NCBI GenBank assembly: GCA_030267565.1 | Contig: BRXU01000019.1 | Location: 1,042,501 to 1,106,500, forward strand | DNA length: 64,000 bases | Origin: Pleodorina starrii | Taxonomy: Eukaryota; Chlorophyta; Chlorophyceae; Chlamydomonadales; Volvocaceae | Direction: 5' to 3' | Shown here: piece by piece, positions 56,781 to 64,000 of the stretch | Layout: each line of letters begins with the position of its first letter | How positions within the stretch are numbered: the first letter of the stretch is position 1 | Program-made: the position numbers and the translations under genes | Notes under the pieces: model-generated | Told to the model about the DNA's origin: nothing | The model's database searches: none | What the model saw: only the letters and a program-made list of their open reading frames with translations

Positions 56781-58164
56781 ATGGCAGGGGCCGAGGACTC
56801 TGTTGCCGTGGATCAATCCGATCACAACGAGGACGTGCGGATAGAAGCAGATGGCAATGAGTCAGCAGGCATCGAAGAGGCTGGCCCCTCTGGTGGAGAT
56901 GCAGGCGAAGGGCGACAACAGGCATCCGAGGAAGACGCCGCCCAGAACGCTCCTCCGCACATACCTCTCTCACCACCGGAGGACTGCATCGCAGTTACTC
57001 CGGATAGGGGCGTCCTGAAGAAGGTTCTCGAGGCGGGGGAGTCCGACGACAAGCCGAGCCTGCACGCTCGGTGCCTGAGTGAGTGGATCAACAACCCGCC
57101 CGGCGACCGCAAAGCGGAACCATCACCCCTCACCTCCACCAACACGCTTAAGGGGGACGGCGCTCCCGCTCTCCCGCTCTCCCAACCCAGAACCCAGTCA
57201 ACCAAACTCCAGCCAAGCCGCCCCTCGAGTCATGCCCCCACCCGCCCCCTTGACCCTCTCCCCCCTTGACCCCCCCCCCCGCTCCCCCCTCCGCAGTTCA
57301 CTACGTTGGCTACCTAGCCAGTAGCGGGGAGGTGTTCATGAACACACGCACGGACCGGGAGACGGAGGATCCCACCGTCGTGGTGGCAGGCAGGAGTGAG
57401 TGGGCGGAGCAGGACACCGAGCGCAGCGGGGCGAGGCGGGGGAAGCGGAGGGGAACTGCCACAAGCTGTTGCGGCTGGGGCTGGGGCTGCGGCTGGGGCT
57501 GGGGCTGGGGCTGGGGCTGGGGCTGGGGCTGACCGCTGCCGGGATGAGGGGGGGCGGGGATGAGGCAGAGGGCCGGGGAGTGGTGCGACGCTGGCGGAGA
57601 GCGGTGGCAGCACCGCCCTCCTGGGTGGCGGAGCTGGAGTTGGGATCTCCCGGTCGGTCGGGGGATAGCCGGAGGGACGGCGGGACGCAGCTCCGGAGCC
57701 GCATTGGCGGGTGGGGGGGAGCTGGGAGGGGGGAAACGAGGTGAAGGTGCTTCGGGAAGAGGACAGCCGGGGCCGGGGCGGCGCCGGTGGGGCCAATGGA
57801 CCGGTGCCCATTGGCCATTGCCCCCCGGTATGGAGCCCGGCAGCGGGTCGGGGGCGGAGGGGCGGAGGGGCGGGGAGGGGCAGTGGGGAGGGGTTCTGGC
57901 CTAGGTATCAGAGGGCAGGCCCGCGGGGGGGGGCGGCGGTGGGGAGGGCGAGAGGCTGGGGGCTGAGGGGCGGGGAACAGGGCGCGTGGCAGCACTGCGG
58001 AAGGCAGGAGGGAAGGAGCGAACGGGTCGACGTGTACCATGAGGGGGGGGGCTGCGGGTGCCGGTGTGGCAGGGGGACGGCTCTCCAGGGGCGCCTGGTA
58101 GGACGGGGCGGGGCGGGACGGGGCGGATCACCGCAACACGACGCAACTCAGCCCGCACGTGCAC

Positions 58165-58220
<56 letters not shown>

Positions 58221-61200
58221 ATCGCTCCGGCCGTCAGTGATGCAAGTCAGTCAATCGGCAGCACTCCGACGGGCCTCAGTGGTCGCTGTAGCCGCCAGAC
58301 TGGGGACGGCAGGAGGGGGAGGGAAGGAAGGGGAGGGCAAGGGGCAGGGGGGAGGGTCGCTCGACGATCTGGCTCGGAGTCCTGGTTTGGAGGGAGGGTG
58401 GGTGGGTGGACGTGGGTGGGTGGGTGGGGGGGCGCCTATCCGGTCCGAATTTCATCGCAACAAGTTCTCCCCGACCCACACTGCAGCACACACAAGCAAA
58501 CGCAGCCTTTCTCGGACCGCCTCCCCCGTATTTATGTCAACTCCCCTAATGCCTGCTGTGTGGCTCGCCACATCGTCGCACCAACCCTCCTATCCTTGCT
58601 CTCTTCCTCGCCGCTTCCTCACCGCTCCCACTCCCCACCCCCCGAATCACATCGCACTCAGAAAAGCCTCGCCCTGCCGCCCCCGCCCCCCCGCGTTTAC
58701 GGGCTCCGGCCTAACGCCCCTCCGCCCCCCCTCCTCCGCCCCCTCCCGCCTCAGCCGCTGCCTCCCAGGAGACCGGTCTGTGCCTGGCTGCTGCCTCCAT
58801 GACCCGGGGGGAGCGGGCGCTGGTGTACATCTGCGACCCCGCCTACGGATACGGCGCCCTGGGCAGCTTCAGCTTCCCCGCCGTGCCCCCCAACAGCCAG
58901 CTGGTGTATGAGGTGGAGATGATCAACTGGGAGGGCATTGAGGAGGTGAGCCGCGCAGGCGGGCCTCCCGGGTGGGAATTGAGTGCGCGGGCTGGGCCTG
59001 CCAAACTGCCCGGGCTCCCGTCGCGGCGCTTGAACACAACCGTCTGTTGCAGCTGTGTGCGGCGCGAGGACACACACACACACACGGGGGGGGGGGGAGG
59101 GGACCCAGAAGGAACCAAAAGCGGCACAGAACGCCGTTGTTGCCCACTTTGCCCTTCACCCTCGCCCGCCCGAACGGCCCCGCGCACGTGCCGCTGTGTA
59201 CCCCCCAGCTGCATCACCCCCCTCCCCCCCCCGCTCCACGCAGACCCTCTTTTTTCAGCAAGCGGTCTCTAGCACACGACCCCTCTCTCCTCCCTGGCCC
59301 CCCTTACCTGCCCTGACCTGCATGCTGGCTCTTCGTGTCCGTGTCTGTGTCTGTGTGTCTGTGTCCCCTCAGACGGACAACGACCGCGACCGGGGCAGTC
59401 TGCTGTTCGAAGAGCGGCTGGAGCGGGCGGAGAGGCGGCGGGAGGCGGGCAACGAGCAGTTCAAGGAGGGGAGGTACAAGGAGGCGCTGGCCAAGTATGC
59501 GTTGGTGGGTCCAGGGGGGGAGGGGAGGGCGGCGGGTGGGGCCGGGCGAGGGGAGCTGAGCACGTGCGACGGTGTTCATTGCGGAGGGAGGGAGGGAGGG
59601 ACGAGGGAGGGAGGAGGGCGGGAGGGAAGGGGGGAGGGAGGATGAGGGGGTGTAGTGGGCGATTGGTTGGGATCTGGACGGGGCCGGAGCAGCCACCTGC
59701 GCAAACTGGGACCCGCGACAGAGCCCAACCCTTCACCCATCCCCCTTGGACCGGCGGCTGGAATGGGGTTTGGGGGAGATTCTCTCATACACACTGTATC
59801 GTACGCTTGTTCTGTTGTACTGTCGTACAGGCTCTGTCGTACTTGGACGAGGACTTTATGTACCAGCTGGAGGGCCACTACCTGGACAAGGCGGAGGCGG
59901 TCAAGGTCAAGGTGCACCTCAACATGGCGGCCACGCAGCTTAAGACGGGGGATTACGGCACCGCCATATACAACTGCGGACAGGTGGGGGGAGGGGTGAA
60001 TGGGGGGGGCCACGCGACAGACTGTGTGTGAGTGTGGGTGCGAATGGAGCGTGTGCGATGGAATGAGTTTATACGGGTGAGCGTGTGAAAGTGAGGGAGA
60101 GTGAGTGGAAGTAAGTGTGAGAGTGAGAGTGAGTTTATGAGTGAGTGTGTGGGGGTTTGGGAAAGACTGGGTGGAGCCTGTGAAAGGATCCATTGCTGGT
60201 CGAAGCGGAGTTGGTGGGCGATTTCCGGGAAGCGGATGGATGGGTGGGTGGGTGGGTGGTGAATGATTGCTGAAACCTGTCCCGGTGTTGTAGCGGGGAG
60301 AACCAGGGCAGGTGGGGCAGGTGGGCAGCCCGGGAGCTGTGAGGGGTCACAGTGCCGGGCGGGGAAGCGGGCGCGGGTGTGGGGGGATGGGAGCCGCACC
60401 AGCGAAGCCGCGCGCGAGCGGCATCTTGCAGGAACTGGCGGTAACCGCTCCGCTCCGGAGAGAGCTCCGCCCGCCTCCTCCTCCTGCCTAGCGCTGCTGA
60501 CGGGCGTGTGGCGTGTGACCGTGCGTGTACGGCCCCCTGGCGCTGTGCTGTGCTGTGCTGTGCTGTGCTGTGCTGTGCTGTGCTGTGCTGTGCTGTGCTG
60601 TGCTCACAGGTGTTGAACATCAATCCCAACGACGTGAAGGCGCTGTTCCGGCGGGGTAAGGCCAAGCACGCGCTGCTGCGCACGGAGGAGGCGCAACAGG
60701 ACCTGGAGGCGGCACTCAAGATGTGGGTCGGCCTTGGGAGGGAGGGGGAAGGGAACGGGGAGAGTGAGGTGCGGGGGCGCTTGGGGCGAGGCAGGAAAGG
60801 CGGGGGAAGGGAGTTAGCGGGTTGACGGGTTGGTCACTCGGGCTGGTCGGTCACTCCGCCCTTCCGCTGCACCCCACCCATCACCCACCCACCCACCCAC
60901 CCTCCTCTAATGCTCCTTCCACCGCTGCGGTACCTATGTCACCTCCTTTCCCGCCTCCCTTTTTATGTGTACATCATGAGATATAAGCAAGAGCGAGACC
61001 TTTTGCCGCCCCCCTCCTTTTGCCCACTTTCTCCCCCCCCCCGCCTCCCCTCCCCTCCCCCAGTTCCCCCAAGGACCGGGAGATCATTGCGGAGCTGCAC
61101 GCGGTCCGGGCCTCATTGAAGACGGAGAAGGAGGCGTCCAAGGGCCTTTACAAGGGCATACTGGGGAAACCCAGCCCCGCAGCACCCGCCGCCGCCACCG

Positions 61201-61607
61201 CCGGCGCGGAGGCCGCCACCGCCGCGGCGCCTCCTTCCTCCTCTTCTCCTGCGGCGGGGGCGGACCTTGGCGCCAGTGCCACTACGACGACGACGACGAC
61301 GACGGGGCCGGAGAAGCGGCCACCCGCCTCCAGGGCGGCGACGGCGGCGGCGGCGCCTCCGGCCGCCAGGCCGCCGCCTCGCAGCGACAAGAAGCGCGGC
61401 AAGCGCGACGGGTTGGCGGGAATCGGGGATAGCTTGGCCGCGCCCCTCACTCGGCTGCTGGGGCTGCTGCTGGGGGCGCTGCTGTGGGTGGGGGCCCGGA
61501 TGTGGGCAGTGGTGCCAAAGTGGCAGTCGCCGACGGTGGCGGCGGCGGCGGCTGCTGCGGCGCGGCGGAAACGTGCGGGGCAGCAGCGGCTGGCGCGGAG
61601 CAGGTAG
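56781..61607 (+). CDS. FKBP42: FKBP42/TWISTED DWARF1-like immunophilin (FKBP + TPR + C-terminal anchor)
   Basis: Seven exons in phase: 56781-57078, 57297-57395, 58755-58945, 59373-59504, 59831-59983, 60610-60722, 61064-61607, giving 509 aa. Residues 1-75 are acidic and disordered. The FKBP domain follows (about 76-192), with DRGVLKKVLEAGE, HYVGYLASSGEVFMNTRTDR and MTRGERALVYICDPAYGYGA. Next come a TPR array (about 210-345: REAGNEQFKEGRYKEALAKY, NPNDVKALFRRGKAKHALL) and the KGLYKGILGK segment typical of plant FKBP42. An Ala/Pro/Thr-rich linker leads to a C-terminal helix, LTRLLGLLLGALLWVGARMW (about 458-479). In plants this protein is an HSP90-binding co-chaperone that helps ABCB transporters reach the plasma membrane. 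The 'VIxGW' active-site motif is replaced by QETGLCLAAASM, so isomerase activity is doubtful. Animal FKBP8 has a similar layout, but the sequence looks closer to plant FKBP42. Confidence 0.9.
57471..57531 (+). repeat. (GGGGCT)n hexanucleotide tract in intron 2
   Basis: About ten GGGGCT-type units, one variant with GCGGCT. The G runs are spaced for G-quadruplex formation on the sense strand. Confidence 0.9.
58168..58218 (+). repeat. (CTG)17 microsatellite in intron 2
   Basis: Seventeen uninterrupted CTG units within the 1,359-bp second intron of FKBP42. Confidence 0.95.
60542..60601 (+). repeat. (GCTGT)12 pentanucleotide repeat beside a splice acceptor
   Basis: Twelve perfect GCTGT units end 8 nt before exon 6 of FKBP42. 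The acceptor itself reads GCTCACAG. Confidence 0.95.
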
Positions 61608-62497
61608 CGGCCGCGGACGGTGGCCGGGAGCTGGCAGAGCGCCCGATCGCAGTGCAATGTGGTCTGGTGCGGTGCGATGTTGCAGTGCGGTGCATACCGG
61701 TATGGAGGGGGGTGGTGGGCGGCTGGGCGTCACTCGGGTTGGTGGTGGCGCTGTGTGCGGGAGGTGGGAGGTGGGACGCGTTGTGTGCTGGTGGAGGTGG
61801 AGGTGGAGGTGGAGGTGGCCAGGGGCTGGTTGCCGGGAGTACCGGTAGGGACGGGGGAGGGCGGCTGGGGCGCTCGGGTGGGAATGGAGGAGGGACAGTC
61901 GAGTGAGCACTGAGCAAGAGGGAGGTAGGCAGGGAGGGATCTCGCGGGGGCGGCGGGCGGCGACGGGGGCGGAGGCGGAGGCGCACGCAGGCCCAGCCCC
62001 GGGGAATGAGAAAAGGCGGCATCTGCGGGGCGGCGCGCCTGGTGTGACGGGAAAGGGCTCGCCAGCGCCAGGCTGCAGAAGAACGAACGGCTCGGTGACG
62101 CGCCCTCCGTTCCTTATCCTTCTCGGACAGAGCGGTCTTCCAGGCGACTGGTTCACGACCCAACCTGAATCGCGGGGAGTTGGGGTGGTTCGGTCTTGGG
62201 GCTGGGAACGTGGGAGGCGGTGGGAGGGTGTCGGCGGAGTTGACCGGGGCGCGCTGCTGCTGTGTCAGTGCGCGTTCGTTTGGAGCGTTTACGGACTTAA
62301 AAGTGAGGGGCGCAGGGAAGACACCCTAGACCCCACCCCAGCCCACCCCACCCAGGTCTTCCCGGTGCCAGAGGGGTACCGTATGGGCTGTGTGAGACCA
62401 CACAGGAGGCTCACGGATGAATGTACAGGCACAAGCCCCTCCTGAAAGACGGAGGACCGGCCTGCGGCTGCCTCTGGAGCAGAGCCCGCGAGTTCAA
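61608..62497. other. FKBP42 3' UTR and intergenic region
   Basis: GC-rich, with a GGAGGT hexamer tract near 61793-61820. No exon and no clear TGTAA signal seen. Confidence 0.5.
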
Positions 62498-62579
62498 TAG
62501 GCCCATTTCTATGGGCCGAAACCAGTGCTCGTCCCGCGGTACGGCATTTCTATGAGCGAACTTTGCGCGTGTCGTCCAC

Positions 62580-62619
62580 GTCGTATTCCATCTGGCCTTT
62601 GGGCTTGATGGAATACGAC
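62580..62619. repeat. Perfect 13-bp hairpin with 14-nt loop
   Basis: GTCGTATTCCATC at 62580-62592 pairs with GATGGAATACGAC at 62607-62619. Confidence 0.9.
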
Positions 62620-62782
62620 AGTGCGTTATTGTAGTTTTGAGTAAGTTAAAAGTGGAGCTAGTGGAGCCAAATGCACATTTGCAAGTTTGATGTTAGGCAT
62701 ACGCGGCGTGTGATTGGCTTTCGAACGGTGTCAGTCCCTTGAAGAGCCGTGATGTTCAACACATAGTCCATCTACCTAGCAT

Positions 62783-62787
62783 CTTAC
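62783..62787 (-). terminator. TGTAA polyadenylation signal of the small minus-strand gene
   Basis: TTACA on plus, about 155 bp past the stop codon of the 62-codon frame, a normal distance for volvocine genes. Confidence 0.5.
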
Positions 62788-62939
62788 AATATGTCTATGA
62801 CTTTGTTAGAAAGTATAATGTTTGAGCTCTAGGTAGTCAGTAAGTACTAGGCTTGGAGCCTGAAATCTAGAGGCATGTCGCTGCCTAACTTGCTTGAACT
62901 CCACTGGCACCCCTGATCAGACGCTTAACCAGACTCAGA

Positions 62940-63128
62940 TTAGCCATGGGGCTGGCACTCCGGCTGCTTCAGGATTCCGACAAAGACGCCGACAGCAAGT
63001 GTGAACATGAGCATGTGCCACTTGGAGACGTTCCACATGACCAGGAACGCCAGGCACATCCGACCATACAACTCATAAATTTCAGATAGTTCTTCATCAG
63101 TGAAATCGCCATTCATAGGCGTGTCCAT
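62940..63128 (-). CDS. Small single-pass membrane protein, unidentified
   Basis: A 62-aa frame on the minus strand begins MDTPMNGDFTDEELSEIYEL, continues with a hydrophobic, Trp/Met-rich helix HMLMFTLAVGVFVGILK (about residues 38-54) and ends PECQPHG. An upstream in-frame TAA and a downstream TGTAA are consistent with a complete single-exon gene. Less GC-biased composition sets it apart from neighbours. It lies inside the inverted-repeat-bounded segment. I do not recognise a family. It could be a complete micro-protein, the last exon of a longer gene, or a fragment carried by the element. Confidence 0.5.
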   Translation of the reverse strand: MDTPMNGDFTDEELSEIYELYGRMCLAFLVMWNVSKWHMLMFTLAVGVFVGILKQPECQPHG

Positions 63129-63129
63129 A

Positions 63130-63558
63130 TGGGGTAGAGTTGGACGTGGCCCTAGAGGCTGAGATTGTTAACGCTTCGTGCAGGCTTTTGTGGCATGTAA
63201 TATTAACAAGTTCAGAAGAAAAACGGAAGTGAAGTACTGCTTTCGCTTGGTCTCAGACGCCCATAGAAATGTCCTGCTTTTTTGTACTACCGAAACCAAT
63301 GCTCGTCAAAAGCCATAGAAATGGGCCTAATTAATCGAACGTGAACTATACGACAGCGCGTGCGGAGACTCGCTCGGCAGAACGTTCTGCTGGAAGCATG
63401 GCATGACAGATAATTGCCAAAAGGATTTTCTATTTTATTATATTGGGTTACCAAACGCAAGAGGCCAACGATCGCGAATGGTAGTAGTGACGTAAGTAAA
63501 GCAAACCACCACACCACACGTGAGCAGCAACGTTACACCGGATGCGCAATTGTAATTG
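63130..63558. other. Divergent intergenic region
   Basis: Separates the small minus-strand gene from the plus-strand PQQ-like gene and should hold both promoters. AT-rich near 63420-63450. The right inverted repeat (63313-63329) lies within it. The minus frame at 63287-63517 is open but has no support as an exon. Confidence 0.4.
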
Positions 63559-64000
63559 ATGGCTGCAATTCTTCCGTTGGCGCTCCTTTTATGGGTGCCT
63601 CTTCTAGCGACCAGAGCTGCAGCGCAGGAGCCCGATGCTCTGACCTACAGGACGCAAATCGTCGGAACCGGTGGCCAGCGACTCCTGTGGACGGTATCCA
63701 AAGCGCCCAAAACCCGCAATAGTAATGATGCGTGTACAGCTGTCTACATGTTCAACCGGACAAATGCCGCCGAGCCCCTGCTCTGGCATGAAGTCGACAC
63801 GGGCGACACGGGTGATGTCGGCCTTCGGCACCTCTACTCCACCGCTCGCCGCGGCCACGCCCTGTCGGCCATCTCCCTCAGCACCGGCAAGCGCAAATGG
63901 CAGTTCCCGCGGCCGCCCAGCATCTTCAGTCGGCGAGACCCGCTCGATCTCCCGCGGGAGACGTCGTTCATCTTGCCGCACGAGACCAAGGCGCCACCCG
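63559..64000 (+). CDS. Secreted PQQ-like beta-propeller protein, 5' part
   Basis: The frame is open from ATG 63559 to the window edge (147 codons) and has no stop, so it is truncated by the window. The start is fixed by an in-frame TAA two codons upstream. A signal peptide, MAAILPLALLLWVPLLATRA with AQ at the likely cleavage site, is followed by EPDALTYRTQIVGTGGQRLL. Later GHALSAISLSTGKRKWQF fits the 'xxLxAlxxxTGkxxWxf' repeat of PQQ-type quinoprotein propellers, though one repeat is thin evidence. An N-glycosylation site (NRT) suits an extracellular protein. No intron is seen so far. Catalytic residues, if any, would lie beyond the edge. Confidence 0.65.
   Translation, partial: MAAILPLALLLWVPLLATRAAAQEPDALTYRTQIVGTGGQRLLWTVSKAPKTRNSNDACTAVYMFNRTNAAEPLLWHEVDTGDTGDVGLRHLYSTARRGHALSAISLSTGKRKWQFPRPPSIFSRRDPLDLPRETSFILPHETKAPP

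Larger units (their letters stand above)
62498..63329. mobile_element. Inverted-repeat-bounded segment, possible MITE or non-autonomous DNA element
   Basis: TAGGCCCATTTCTATGG at 62498-62514 is matched perfectly in inverse at 63313-63329, with TA at both outer edges as if a TA target were duplicated. Inside each end a second shorter copy (CATTTCTATGRGCG) faces inward, and between them CCGAAACCARTGCTCGTC appears in the same orientation at both ends. The segment contains a hairpin and a small gene. No transposase is present, so the mobile-element call is inference. Confidence 0.5.

Noticed and set aside
57471..57531. GGGGCT array considered as interstitial telomere sequence
   Set aside because: Volvocine telomeres use TTTTAGGG, and the hexamer here lacks the T/A part. 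It is an ordinary intronic repeat.
1..64000. Search for CRISPR arrays, bacterial operons, integrated virus genes, tRNA and rRNA
   Set aside because: None seen. Spliced genes and TGTAA signals indicate nuclear DNA of an alga. I found no cloverleaf or rRNA-like segment by eye, although a small tRNA could be missed without a covariance search.

Overview
This is a nuclear genome window from a volvocine green alga, most likely Chlamydomonas reinhardtii or a close relative. The evidence is high GC content, many short exons with GT-AG introns, GC-rich microsatellites inside exons and introns, TGTAA polyadenylation signals, and a gene set that includes an intraflagellar transport protein. No bacterial-style operons are present. 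Exon boundaries below were read by eye from splice sites, and phase was checked across each junction.

Layout. About 1-1,000 (minus) holds possible exons of an unidentified gene running off the left edge, followed by about 4.4 kb of low-complexity sequence. 5,487-19,626 and 22,328-36,481 (both minus) are tandem paralogues of a very large receptor. Each encodes a signal peptide, an ectodomain resembling a bacterial family-1 periplasmic solute-binding protein, one membrane segment, and two class III nucleotidyl-cyclase homology domains (CHDs). Each CHD is split at the same place by about 400-460 residues of low-complexity sequence. I resolved 22 exons (2,029 aa) in the left copy. The right copy has 21 exons, lacks the last intron, carries a LINE fragment in intron 1, and has an apparent one-base frameshift at exon 19. 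A second LINE 3' end lies between the copies.

The plus-strand half begins with IFT20 (39,067-40,189). A SCAMP membrane-traffic protein (42,037-44,563), an Rtt106-type histone chaperone with very acidic tails (45,857-51,623) and an FKBP42/TWISTED DWARF1-like membrane-anchored co-chaperone (56,781-61,607) follow. The interval 53.7-56.3 kb holds a tandemly duplicated, diverged block of about 1.34 kb that looks mobile or satellite derived. At the right end, an 832-bp segment bounded by a perfect 17-bp inverted repeat contains a small minus-strand membrane-protein gene. The 5' part of a secreted PQQ-like beta-propeller protein runs off the right edge.

The genes do not form one pathway. The functional theme is the receptor pair, which would sense an external solute and signal through a cyclase module; IFT20 and SCAMP are membrane-trafficking genes beside it.
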